A stretch of DNA of 64,000 nucleotides, taken from NCBI GenBank assembly GCA_019359125.1, contig JAHHHY010000002.1, positions 558,001 through 622,000 of the forward strand. The letters run 5' to 3'. The notes beneath the pieces are model-generated. The model saw nothing but the letters and a program-made list of their open reading frames with translations, had not been told where the DNA came from and ran no database searches. Positions within the stretch are counted from its first letter, which is position 1; every line of letters begins with the position of its first letter. The DNA comes from Pleurocapsa minor GSE-CHR-MK 17-07R. Lineage in GTDB: Bacteria; Chloroflexota; Anaerolineae; Aggregatilineales; Phototrophicaceae. Below, in pieces: positions 16,474-25,900 of the stretch. Both the position numbers and the translations under genes were made by a program.

Positions 16474-17634
16474 CTAGAGAACGTGACGATATACCGACTC
16501 CAGGCGTTCGCCAATCATGGCCCAGTCGTAGCTTTCGGCCAGCCTGCGCGCTTTGGCGGCCATTATCAGGCGCGCCGGGTCGTCCGTCAGCAGGTCTGTC
16601 AGTGCAGCCTGCAAAGCCGGAACGTCAGGCTCCACGCACACGGCCGCGCCTGCCTCGGCGGCTTCGGGAAAATGGCAGCCGGGCGAAATCAGCAGCGGCA
16701 GCGCCATCGCGGCGGCCTCCAGCAGGGCCATGCTGAAGCCCTCGCCGGTGGCAGGCAGCGCAAAGATATCCGCGGCATCCAGTGCGTCCAGCCGCTCCTG
16801 TCGTTCGATAAAGCCGATGATATGGACATTGGGCACGCCGTGCGCCAGCGGCTCCAGCGCGGCCAGTGCGCCTTCATCCGGCCCGGCGATGACCAGGCTG
16901 GCCTCGGGGATATTCGCCTGTATGAAAGCGCGCGTGAGGGGCTCGATGCCCTTGCGCGGGTGCATCCGCCCCATGAACAGGCACACTCGCGTGCTGCCCA
17001 GGCCAAATTTCTCGCGAAACGCCAGTCCGTTCGCGGGCTGGTCAAAGTCATGCAGCCAGATGCCGTTGGGCACGATGAACTGTTTAGGTGCGGCCAGGCC
17101 CAGGTCTGACCACAGCGCGGCTGCGTCAGCCTGTTCGTCGACTGTGAGCGCGATAATCCCGCTGATGCCTCGCCCGGCGCGGGCGCTGAACAGCGCATCC
17201 CAGGCGCGTTTCATGCTCCCCCGTCCGGTCGAGCGCGTCAGGGTGCCGTGTGGCGAGAGCAGCACCGGGACGCCATAGCGCGCCGCCAGCGGAATCGTGC
17301 GCAGCGCCTCGACCGTGCGGAATTCATGCAGATGCACGATGTCCGTCTCCGGCAGCAGGGCATGCAGCGCACGGGTGAGTCCTGCAGGCGTGGACAGATT
17401 GAGCCGACCGCGCAGGTGCAAGCTGCGGTTGGGCAGGCGCAGCACGCGCACGCCATCGCGCACTTCATCAGGCGGCGCGGGACTGCGCGACTGGCGCGTA
17501 TGGGCGTCGGTCGTGAGCACCGTCACGCGATGGCCGCTGGCTGCCACTGCCCGCGCCATGCCTTCCACTGCCCGCACGACGCCGCCGTAGCTGTAGGCGG
17601 GCGCATAATACGGCGTGACATGCAGGATGTTCAA
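16474..17634 (-). CDS. GT4-family glycosyltransferase
   Basis: A 386-residue GT-B glycosyltransferase. The N-terminal lobe begins with ILHVTPYYAPAYSYGGVVRAVE, typical of GT4 enzymes that accept membrane or cell-surface acceptors. The C-terminal lobe has the nucleotide-sugar site FMGRMHPRKGI and the E(x7)E motif around ALPATGEGFSMALLEAA. The start is a TTG at 17634 that overlaps the TGA of the methyltransferase gene (TTGA), a coupled start. It forms a two-gene unit with that methyltransferase; donor and acceptor sugars are unknown. Confidence 0.85.
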   Translation of the reverse strand: MNILHVTPYYAPAYSYGGVVRAVEGMARAVAASGHRVTVLTTDAHTRQSRSPAPPDEVRDGVRVLRLPNRSLHLRGRLNLSTPAGLTRALHALLPETDIVHLHEFRTVEALRTIPLAARYGVPVLLSPHGTLTRSTGRGSMKRAWDALFSARAGRGISGIIALTVDEQADAAALWSDLGLAAPKQFIVPNGIWLHDFDQPANGLAFREKFGLGSTRVCLFMGRMHPRKGIEPLTRAFIQANIPEASLVIAGPDEGALAALEPLAHGVPNVHIIGFIERQERLDALDAADIFALPATGEGFSMALLEAAAMALPLLISPGCHFPEAAEAGAAVCVEPDVPALQAALTDLLTDDPARLIMAAKARRLAESYDWAMIGERLESVYRHVL

Positions 17635-18446
17635 CGCGCACCCTGCGGCGGGTGATAGGCGCGCACGCGGAACGTTTGCTGGAAGGGCTGCGGCACTTCG
17701 GGATGCGTGTAATTGGCTGTGATGTAGGCGCGCACGGCATCAATGCCTTTCTGGAGATGTTCGTCGGTCATCGTCCAGGTCTGCGACCAGTGCCGGTGAA
17801 TCAGGCTGTCCAGAAAGGCCTTCGGCGCTTTGTCTTCGTGATAGGTATAGGTGTGCAGCGTGGGCAGCGGCTGCCAGCCTTCTTCCAGCAAAAAGGGCAC
17901 GTTGTCTTCGTGGCCGTACCAGTTGTCCGGGCGATTTTCTTCGCCGATAGCATGCTGCCACACGCCCATCAGGCGGCTGTCGAACATGCGCTGCCCCCAG
18001 CCGTGCATCAGCAGGCCCGATGGCTTCAGCACGCGCGCCACTTCTTTCAGCGCACGGCGGTAATCGCCCACCAGGTGAAAAATATGCACGCCAATCACGG
18101 CGTCAAAATAGTCGTCGGGGTAGGGCAGGTGCAGCGCATCGCCCAGCACCAGATGCAGGCGCGGGTTATTCACTTTCTGGCTGACGCGCCCCAGCATCCC
18201 CGATGAGATATCGATGCCGTGCATCTGGCCCTGAAAATGATGCATTAGCGGGGCAAGGATGCGGCCGGTGCCCGCGCCAATTTCCAGCGCCCGCTGATCC
18301 GGCTGAAGCTGGCCGTCGCGGGTAAACAGGCTGACTGCCGGCAGGTCGTGGCCGGGCGCAAAGCCGCGCGTCTGGTCATAAAACTCCGCGGCGCGGTCGA
18401 ATGAAACGGACTTGCCCTGGATACTGCCCTGGGGAGGTAATGTCAT
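17631..18446 (-). CDS. Class I SAM-dependent methyltransferase
   Basis: A 271-residue methyltransferase. The SAM motif I is ALEIGAGTGRILAPL (about residue 53), the acidic residue after strand 2 is in MHGIDISSGML, and motif IV is YFDAVIGVHIFHLVGD. The ubiE/methyltransf_11 pattern fits small-molecule or lipid methylation. The ATG at 18446 was chosen since upstream in-frame codons run across the divergent phosphatase gene. It overlaps the TTG start of the following GT4 gene, so the two probably act on the same product. Confidence 0.83.
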   Translation of the reverse strand: MTLPPQGSIQGKSVSFDRAAEFYDQTRGFAPGHDLPAVSLFTRDGQLQPDQRALEIGAGTGRILAPLMHHFQGQMHGIDISSGMLGRVSQKVNNPRLHLVLGDALHLPYPDDYFDAVIGVHIFHLVGDYRRALKEVARVLKPSGLLMHGWGQRMFDSRLMGVWQHAIGEENRPDNWYGHEDNVPFLLEEGWQPLPTLHTYTYHEDKAPKAFLDSLIHRHWSQTWTMTDEHLQKGIDAVRAYITANYTHPEVPQPFQQTFRVRAYHPPQGAR

Positions 18447-18519
18447 CGCGAAAACTCCGTATTCCACGGTATGATAGGCGGCCTGACCGTCAACCACACT
18501 CAGTTCAGGTAGGCCGCAC

Positions 18520-19269
18520 ATGGAATTGTATCTCATCAGACACGGACAAAGCGTCAATAATGCGCTGCCGGATGGCGAACCGCGCATCCAGGACTCGCCG
18601 CTGAACGAGCTGGGGCAGGCGCAGGCCGCCCGCGTCGCGGCGTATCTGGCGGACGGGCGCAACCGCGATCCGCGCTACAGCCCGGCGACTGGCTACAGCG
18701 AGCGTGAGACGATGTCTACGTTTGGCATCACCCACCTGTATACCAGCCCGATGCGCCGCGCCCTGCAAACGACGCTGCCCATCGCCCAGGCGCTTAATCT
18801 GCACCCCGAAGTGTGGATCGATATCCACGAGCACGGCGGCATTTATCAGGCGCGGCCGGATGGCATCACGGCCTTTCCGGGCCTGACCAGCACGCAGATC
18901 CGCGAACAGTTCGCCAATTATGTGCTGCCTGCTGGCGTGACCGAGGCCGGTTGGTGGGATGTGAACAAGGGCGCCGAGGAATACTATACGGCGCTGGGCC
19001 GCGCGGTCAAAGTGGCGGGAGAGCTGCGCCGCCGCGCCCGCGAACTGGCCGACACGCCAGACAGCCCGCCGGAACGCATCGCGCTGGTCTCGCATGGCAC
19101 GTTTATCGATGCGCTGATCAAGGCGCTGCTGAATCTGCTGCCCAACCGCCAGATGTATTTCCTGATGTACAACACGGGCATCACGCGCATCGACTTCGTC
19201 GATCATGATCGGCTGGTGCTGCGCTACGTCAACCGCACCATGCATCTGCCGCCCGACATGATTTCATAG
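18520..19269 (+). CDS. Histidine phosphatase (phosphoglycerate-mutase-like) family protein
   Basis: A 249-residue enzyme starting directly with LYLIRHGQSVNN, which contains the phospho-acceptor RHG. A second catalytic His is in ALVSHGTFID, and substrate Arg residues follow in SPMRRALQT. An insertion of roughly 60 residues (about 95-160) lies between the core strands, longer than in typical 200-residue family members. The family includes phosphoglycerate mutases, cobalamin and sugar phosphatases; the substrate is not evident. The ATG at 18520 is the natural start. It is divergent from the methyltransferase gene, and a weak TATGAT (18470-18475) could be its -10. Confidence 0.82.
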   Translation: MELYLIRHGQSVNNALPDGEPRIQDSPLNELGQAQAARVAAYLADGRNRDPRYSPATGYSERETMSTFGITHLYTSPMRRALQTTLPIAQALNLHPEVWIDIHEHGGIYQARPDGITAFPGLTSTQIREQFANYVLPAGVTEAGWWDVNKGAEEYYTALGRAVKVAGELRRRARELADTPDSPPERIALVSHGTFIDALIKALLNLLPNRQMYFLMYNTGITRIDFVDHDRLVLRYVNRTMHLPPDMIS

Positions 19270-19395
19270 GGTCCTGCACGATACATCCCGGAAAGCCAGT
19301 CGTTGCGGCGGCTGGTGATTCCGGGTATCGCCTGCTTGCTGCGCGTGTTGGTACGTCCCAACCTCCTTAACATTTGACATGAGTTTCTTGAAAAC

Positions 19396-19424
19396 TTGAC
19401 AACGGCTTAGCAGCGTCTTCACAT
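19396..19424 (+). promoter_or_regulatory. Probable promoter of the PHP-GT-mgsA operon
   Basis: A consensus TTGACA (19396-19401) is followed after 17 bp by TCACAT (19419-19424). A second TTGACA lies 22 bp earlier (19374-19379). The 203-bp intergenic region holds no other clear signal. Confidence 0.5.
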
Positions 19425-19472
19425 TTTCCGGGTAGAGTGCAGGTATCCGCACTCGGTACCGAAGGAAAAGCG

Positions 19473-20207
19473 ATGCGCCATGCGAGCTTTGCTGTCCCCT
19501 CCCAGCCCGTACTCACCGGAACCGCCGATCTTCATATGCACACGACTTACAGCGATGGCCTGGGCACCCCGAAAGAGGTGCTGGATTTCGTCGCGCGTTT
19601 TACCGACCTGGATGTGATCGCCATTACCGACCATGATGTGCTGGACGCCAGCCTGTGGGCGGTCGAACAGCAGGGGAATTATCCGTTTGAGATTGTGCCG
19701 GGCATGGAAGTGACCAGCCGCGATGGCCATGTGCTGGCGCTGTGGGTGACTCAGATTGTGCCCAAAGGTCTGTCGCTGGCCGAGACGTGTGCGGCGATTC
19801 ACGAGCAGGGCGGCATGGCGATTCTGGCCCATCCATTTGAGCCGTTGATCGCGCCAGTCGCCAGCCTGCGCTACTTCCGCCACCCGGAGGTGTTAAAACT
19901 TTCGGGCGTAGACGCCGTAGAGATAATGAATGCTGGCGCGGTGACCCCGGGCGGGTCGTGGCTGGCACGCAAAAAATTCGAATCTGGTGACCTTCCTGTA
20001 ACTGGCAGCAGTGACGCACACATGCCCGCATGTGTCGGTACTGGCATCACGCGTTTTGCCGGCTTTACAGCGCATGACCTGCGCCAGTCCCTGGCGGTGG
20101 GCACCACACAAGCGGAAGGACGACGATGGGCAATGACCGTTTACTTACAGCACTGGCTCAAATCTCGCCAGATGAGGCGGAACGCTTCTTTGGCAGCGAA
20201 TGTGTAG
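19473..20207 (+). CDS. PHP-domain metal-dependent phosphoesterase
   Basis: A 244-residue protein with the metal-binding motifs of the PHP fold: DLHMHTTYSDG (about residue 18), ITDHDVLD, an Asp/Glu cluster around PGMEVTS, ILAHPFEP and a final GSSDAHMP. These enzymes hydrolyse phosphoesters such as 3',5'-nucleotides or phosphosugars. The ATG at 19473 has GAAGGA upstream; a GTG 12 codons earlier is less likely. Its last 82 bp overlap, in another frame, the start of the glycosyltransferase gene. First gene of an apparent PHP-GT4-mgsA operon. Confidence 0.82.
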   Translation: MRHASFAVPSQPVLTGTADLHMHTTYSDGLGTPKEVLDFVARFTDLDVIAITDHDVLDASLWAVEQQGNYPFEIVPGMEVTSRDGHVLALWVTQIVPKGLSLAETCAAIHEQGGMAILAHPFEPLIAPVASLRYFRHPEVLKLSGVDAVEIMNAGAVTPGGSWLARKKFESGDLPVTGSSDAHMPACVGTGITRFAGFTAHDLRQSLAVGTTQAEGRRWAMTVYLQHWLKSRQMRRNASLAANV

Positions 20208-21460
20208 TCGAGCCGCCTGATCCGACGCGTGAACTGGCCCCAGTGAAGCGGGTCGCCATGTTCGCCGAGTCGTTTCTGCCCAAGGTGGATGGCGTCTCCA
20301 AGACTGCTTTCCTCACCCTGCGCTACATGCAGAATACCGGGCGTGAGGTGCTGGTCTTCGCGCCAGACACCGCCCCCAGCGCGATTGGCAATGCGCGCGT
20401 GATCCCGCTGCCCTCGCTGGGCATGGTGATGGCCCCGGAGACGCGGCTGGCGCTGCCGCATCCGATGATCGCGCAGCATCTGGATGAGTTCAAGCCGGAC
20501 ATGGTACATCTGTTCAGCCCGGCGCTGCTGTCGCTGGGCGGTATGAGCTATGCGCGCCAGAATCGCATTCCGGTGATCGCCAATTATCAGACTGATTTGC
20601 CCGCTTATGCCAATCACTACAACCTGCATTTATTCAGCCATGCCGTGCGCGATAGCCTGCGCTTTCTGCACAACCAGTGCCATCTCACGCTCGCGCCGTC
20701 GCACTTCACGATTAACCAGCTGCGGGGCGATGGCTACCGCCGCCTGAAAAAGTGGTCGCGCGGGGTGAATGCCAACCACTACACGCCAGCGCGCCGGTCT
20801 GAAGCGTGGCGCGCGCGCCTGCTGAATGGCCGCGACAAAGACAGCTTCCTGATTATTTTCGTCGGGCGCCTGGCCAATGAAAAGAAGGTCGATCTGCTGC
20901 TGGAGGCCGCCAAACAGCCCGGCGTCTCGCTGACGATCATCGGCGATGGCGCGCTGCGTCCGGAGCTGGAAGCACGTTTTGCCGGCACCGACACGCACTT
21001 CATGGGCTATTTGTATGGCGAAGACCTGGCCAATGCGTTCGCCAGCGCCGATGCCTTCTTCTTCACTGGTGTCAGCGAGACGTTCGGCCAGGTGGTGCAC
21101 GAGGCGATGGCGTCTGGCCTGCCGTGCGTGGTGCCTGCGCTGGGCGGCGTCACCGACCTGGTGCGCGATGGCGTCAATGGCTTTCTGGTGCAGCCAGAGC
21201 CGGGCGCGTATGCCGTCGCAGCCGCCCGCCTGCGCGATGACAAAGACCTGCGCCGCTTAATGGGCGAGGCCTCGCGCCGCGCTGCCGAGGCCGCACCGTG
21301 GCACATTATCATGGAGCAGCTAGAATCACACTATGCGTTGGCGCAGGCCATCTGCGCGCGATTCAATCGCCAGGTGCCGCCGCCCGCCAATGTGTTGGAG
21401 CAGATTGTCCAGTTGAGCAGCGCCACGCTGTTCAGAAAGCCGAGCCGCCGTGTCTCCTAG
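20126..21460 (+). CDS. GT4-family glycosyltransferase (SqdX/MgtA-like)
   Basis: A 444-residue GT-B enzyme. The first 40 residues are an unusual extension; the fold then begins with RVAMFAESFLPKVDGVSKT, a segment typical of glycolipid-forming glycosyltransferases such as SqdX and mannosyl/glucosyl lipid synthases. The C-terminal donor site is IIFVGRLANEKKVDLL, with the acidic motif in GVSETFGQVVHEAMA. The ATG at 20126 has an AAGGA site and lies inside the end of the PHP gene, an 82-bp overlap. Its stop overlaps the GTG start of mgsA. A lipid acceptor is inference. Confidence 0.82.
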   Translation: MGNDRLLTALAQISPDEAERFFGSECVVEPPDPTRELAPVKRVAMFAESFLPKVDGVSKTAFLTLRYMQNTGREVLVFAPDTAPSAIGNARVIPLPSLGMVMAPETRLALPHPMIAQHLDEFKPDMVHLFSPALLSLGGMSYARQNRIPVIANYQTDLPAYANHYNLHLFSHAVRDSLRFLHNQCHLTLAPSHFTINQLRGDGYRRLKKWSRGVNANHYTPARRSEAWRARLLNGRDKDSFLIIFVGRLANEKKVDLLLEAAKQPGVSLTIIGDGALRPELEARFAGTDTHFMGYLYGEDLANAFASADAFFFTGVSETFGQVVHEAMASGLPCVVPALGGVTDLVRDGVNGFLVQPEPGAYAVAAARLRDDKDLRRLMGEASRRAAEAAPWHIIMEQLESHYALAQAICARFNRQVPPPANVLEQIVQLSSATLFRKPSRRVS

Positions 21461-21842
21461 CGAGTCTGAGCTGAAGCCGACCGTTGCGCTGATCGCGCAT
21501 GATGGCAAGAAAGACGAAATGGTCGCGTTTGCGAAGGCGCACATCGACGTGCTGTCGCATTATCATCTGGTGGCGACAGGCACCACCGGACGGCTGATTC
21601 AGGAGAATACCGGGCTGGAGGTGCAGCGCATGCTCTCCGGCCCGATCGGCGGTGACGCGCAGATTGCCGCGATGGTGGCGGAAGGCCGGGTGGCGGCCGT
21701 GTTCTTCTTCATTGATCCGCTGGGCAAGCACCCGCATGATCCGGATATCAATTCGCTGCTGCGCATCTGCAACGTGCATGATGTCGCGCTGGCGACCAAT
21801 CCATCGACGGCGGCGTTCATCATTTCGCAGAAGACGCTGTAA
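21450..21842 (+). CDS. mgsA: Methylglyoxal synthase
   Basis: A 130-residue enzyme that converts dihydroxyacetone phosphate to methylglyoxal and phosphate. Family residues are visible: ALIAHDGKKDEM (H17, D18, K20-21), TGTTG phosphate loop, the catalytic Asp in IGGDAQI (D69), and the IDPLGKHPHDPDI segment with its conserved Asp and His. It starts with GTG at 21450, overlapping the glycosyltransferase stop by 11 bp. Its length and motif order are normal. Presence in an operon with a PHP phosphoesterase and a glycolipid-type transferase is unusual. Confidence 0.93.
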   Translation: MSPSESELKPTVALIAHDGKKDEMVAFAKAHIDVLSHYHLVATGTTGRLIQENTGLEVQRMLSGPIGGDAQIAAMVAEGRVAAVFFFIDPLGKHPHDPDINSLLRICNVHDVALATNPSTAAFIISQKTL

Positions 21843-21868
21843 GTTGCGCCTCTGGAAATCAGCATACA

Positions 21869-21896
21869 AAAAGGGCGGATCGTACGCCCTTTTTTG
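21869..21896. terminator. Bidirectional Rho-independent terminator
   Basis: A GGGCG/CGCCC stem extended by A:T pairs (21869-21878 with 21886-21895) with a 7-nt loop is flanked by A and T runs. It lies between the convergent mgsA and ABC-2-like membrane genes and can serve both. Confidence 0.83.
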
Positions 21897-21944
21897 ATTC
21901 CCGTAAACCACAAAGCGTATTCTGCCGGTTAGCCTGATCGCCCC

Positions 21945-22919
21945 TCAGCCTTTACGCTGGGCGCGGCGTATGGCCAGATTCAGCAGAACGTCTGCGCCCC
22001 ACGCCTGCACGAAGCAGAAGCCCACCAGCAGCAGGCCGATCAGCACGCTGTAGGGCACGGTCGTCCAGATTTCGCCCGCCCGCCCCAGATACAACTGTGT
22101 CAGGCCCCAGTCGCCCACGGCCGCCTGGCCGAAGACACCCAGCCACGCCACCGGCTCGCTGATATCGGTCCCGCCGCTCAGGTAGGCAGTCACCAGCAGC
22201 GAGAATCCGCCGATGATGCCGATGCGCAGGAAAATCAGCAGCAGTTGAATGATGGCGCTGTAGGTGCGCTGCTGCACGGTGGTGGCCACCAGCAGGCCGA
22301 CCGCCGCGTCAAAACCGACGCTGATGATCGGCAGCAGCACCGCGGCTGTCATCAGCAGCGCCACCAGCAGCACCGCCACCAGCACGCTCACTTCTGGCAC
22401 CACGCCATTAATCAGCAGGTCGATATAGCGCCCCTGAAACGAAGTCAGGTCGTAGAGCATGCAGGCCAGCAGCACGAAACGGCCGATCATCACCAGCGTG
22501 AGCATGAGCTGAAGCCGGCGAAAGACCGAGAACCAGCGCGTGCGCAGCAGGAGTTCGGCGCCGGCTGGGGTGGCGCGCAGATTATCCCAGTGCTGAAGCT
22601 GTTGCTCGCGCGAGATCGTGCCCACGGTGACCAGCAGGGCCGCCACAGAAAGCAGGATTTGCAGCAGCACCAGCGGCGTATACAGGATGTTGTTGATGGT
22701 CTCGACGGAATAGCTGCCCGCGTCACGCGTGCCCAGCGAGGTGGCCGACAGCACCCCCAGCCCCACCAGCGCCGCCACTGCAATGATGACCCCCAGCGCA
22801 CGCAGATAGCGGCTGCGCCTGCTCAGCGGGACGGGCGCGCCCATCTGATAACGCATGAGCGGATGCTCGGCGCTCGTCCAGACAGGCAGGGCAGGGAACA
22901 GCTTGCGAAGGAGGGTCAT
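21945..22919 (-). CDS. Polytopic membrane protein (ABC-2 permease-like)
   Basis: A 324-residue integral membrane protein with about six predicted helices (for example GVIIAVAALVGLGVL and VSVLVAVLLVALLMTAAVLL). A cytoplasmic loop after helix 2 contains REQQLQHWDNLRATP, similar to the conserved loop of ABC-2 type exporters. No ATPase gene is adjacent, so it may work with a distant ATPase. It lies 57 nt downstream of addA on the same strand and may be the last gene of that operon. No specific function can be assigned. Confidence 0.6.
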   Translation of the reverse strand: MTLLRKLFPALPVWTSAEHPLMRYQMGAPVPLSRRSRYLRALGVIIAVAALVGLGVLSATSLGTRDAGSYSVETINNILYTPLVLLQILLSVAALLVTVGTISREQQLQHWDNLRATPAGAELLLRTRWFSVFRRLQLMLTLVMIGRFVLLACMLYDLTSFQGRYIDLLINGVVPEVSVLVAVLLVALLMTAAVLLPIISVGFDAAVGLLVATTVQQRTYSAIIQLLLIFLRIGIIGGFSLLVTAYLSGGTDISEPVAWLGVFGQAAVGDWGLTQLYLGRAGEIWTTVPYSVLIGLLLVGFCFVQAWGADVLLNLAIRRAQRKG

Positions 22920-22976
22920 GGGCGATACCTGTCCGTGGGCTCGGTGGTTTGGCGATCATGCTGCAAGCGCAGCCGA

Positions 22977-25900
22977 TCAGTCGTCCAGCAGCTGGCCGAC
23001 ATAGCGTTCGATATTGGCGACGGCATCGCGCCAGGTGTCGCGCTGAATCTGAATACTTTTGCGATGACGAATGTAGTGAATATATACATCTATGGCCTGG
23101 CTATCAAGCTGTTCGCTGACTGCTGCCGCGTACACACCCACCTGCAGCAGGTAGCTGTGGGCATGTTCTGTTAGCGGCGTGGGCGGCTGCACCCAGGTCG
23201 TTTTGTAGTCGATGACCGCCCACTGTCCGTCGGCAAACTGGGCCAGCACATCGATCACGCCGTGGATCGTTCGTTTTTCGGTGCGGAACGTGAAGGGTAG
23301 CTCGCGGTAAACCTGGCGTGCGCCCAGGATGCGCCGGTAGAGGTCACTGTGCAGCACGCTGTCCAGCAGGTCGGCAGCGCGGGCCACGGCCCGTTCGCGT
23401 GTGCCGGCATCGACGATGCCTTTTTCCCACGCATAGCACTCCAGGCGTTCGCGCAGCGCCTCGGCAGACTGGCCGTCCGTGTGCCATTGCAGCGCCTGAT
23501 GCACGATTTCGCCGACGACTTCGCCGCTGATGCGCGGGACGGCCCGCACGCGTTCGACAAATGGCGGGGCTTCATGCAGCACCATCCGCCGCCAGCGCAG
23601 GCGATGAAACGGCCGGTCGGCGGGGTCGGCCAGCACCGCCCGGCTGAGGTCAGCGATATCGGTCACGCGCAGGGCGCGTACCTGCCGCCCCCGGTCGACC
23701 GGCACGGCGCGCAGTAAGGCGGGCATAACAGGCGTCACGGCGGCGTCATGGCTGTCAAATGGCGACTGGTCTTTGCCTCGTCTGGCGCGGGCTGGCGGCT
23801 GCGGATCCCAGGTGAGCTGGTCCCAGCGCGTGCTGCCCCATGTGCCGACGATTTCGCTGGAGGGCGCGCCGCTGTCCGGCACCAGGCCCAGCGCGCCCGT
23901 GAACTGGGCAAACCACGCCGGGTCTTTGGCGGTCGCATGGCTGGACAGCACCAGTACGTCCTGCGCACGGGTGGCGGCCACATAAAACAGGCGTTTCTGC
24001 TCGGCCAGATTGCGCTGCTGGCCCAGCGCACTGCTGAGCGTTTTGGCAAACAGCGGCAGTTCCTTGCGCGTTTCCGGGTCCATCAGCTTCGCGCTGCATA
24101 CCCACCCGATGACCGGGTCGTGCCACACCTGCGCCCGTGATGGCCCGCCGGAACCGCTGACGCGCCCGCAGTCGGCCAGCAGCACGATTGGAAATTCCAG
24201 CCCCTTGCTGGCATGCACGGTCATGATCTGCACCGCGCCCTCCACGTCCAGCGCGGCCTCGCTCTCGCGCACTTCCTGCGCTGCCATGTCATTCAGATAG
24301 CGCGTGAAGGCGGACACCGACACGCCGGCGGCCCGCCGCTTCATGGCGATTTCGAGCAGCTTCTCCACATTCAGCCGACGCCGTGCCCCATCGGGCAGCG
24401 CGCTGATGACGGCCAGATAGCCGGTCGCGTCCAGCGATGCACGCAGCAGGTCAGCGATGCTCACGCGGCCGTTCAGCCCGGCGAGATAGGCCAGGATCCC
24501 GGCGGCTGATGTCCACACCTGCTGATCGTCGGGATGCAGCCAGTCTGGCGGCCCGGCCTGCACGACATCCCACAACAGCGGGGCGGGCGCATCGGTCTGG
24601 GGAGACATGCGCAATGCCACCAGCAGATCATCGCTGAAAGCAAATAAGGGCGAGCGCAGGGCGGAGGCCAGCGCCAGCTCATCGGCGCGGTTGTGCAGCG
24701 CCATCAGCAGATGGATCAGGTCCCACACTTCTGTGCGCCCATAAAAGCCCGCCCCGCCCAGCGTAACGTAGGGGATGTCGCGTTCGCGCAGGGCCTCTTC
24801 ATACAGCGGGAAATTGCTGCGGATGGGCGACAGCAGCGCGATATCGCCCGGCTGGCACGGCCGCGTCTGGCGCGTCTTTTTGTCGTAAATCAGGCGGCCG
24901 GAGGCCAGTATTTCAGCGATATGATCGCCCAGCGCGCGCGCCTCCCACTCATCCAGCAGCTCGGCTTTGCTGCCATCCCTCGGCTTTTCGACCGGCTCGT
25001 CGTCCAGCGTGAGCACATGCAGCGGCGGGCGTGGGTCTGGCATGCTGTCTCGTGCCGCCCGCATGGCGTCGTATTTGCTCTGATAGCGGGCGACCGGGCT
25101 GGAGTCGTCGCGGGTCATGATGCGCCCGAAGGCCTGATTGAAGCAGCTCACCAGCGGCTGATGCGTGCGGAAAGACGTGTCCAGCGTGACGGCGATGCCG
25201 CCCGACGCGAGGATCTGCGCCTGGGCCGTCTCAAACACGGTCGGGTCTGCACCGCGGAAGGCATAGATGCTCTGCTTCGGGTCGCCCACGATGAACAGGC
25301 TGCCGGGGCGTTCCGGGCTGGCGATGCGCCGGGCGATGTCCCACTGCGCGGCGCTGGTGTCCTGGAATTCGTCCAGCATGACGTGCTGAAATTCCGCGCC
25401 GTCATAACGGGCGGCAACGGCGTTGTCGGTCAGCAGGGCGCGGGTCAGCCGCTCCAGGTCTTCAAAATCAAGCGCACCGGCGGCCCGCTTGAGCGCGCTG
25501 TACTGTTCGCTGGCAATGGCATAAACGCTGTGCCACGCACCCAGCAGGTGGGCGGCGATTTTGTCCGCGTCGCCGGGCTGATCGCCAATCTCGTCGATGG
25601 CCGTTTTGCACGCGGCTTTGACCGCTTTGGCGACGGCTTTCGCATTGTTCAGCACATCTTGATTGGGCCAGTTCTTGACCGAGCCAGCATTCACGTTCGT
25701 GCCATGAATCTCATTCAGCCGACGCATGATCTCGGCCAGGTCACCCGCTTTTCGCAGGGCGGTCAGACTGTGCTGCATCATGCGAATGCGATCGGCCAGC
25801 ATGTCGCCATTATCGGGCAGGCTGATGTCAAACAGGTCGCGTACGTCCCCAGACGCGAGGATGCGCCGGGCCGCCTGCATCAATGCGTCACGCCACAGAC

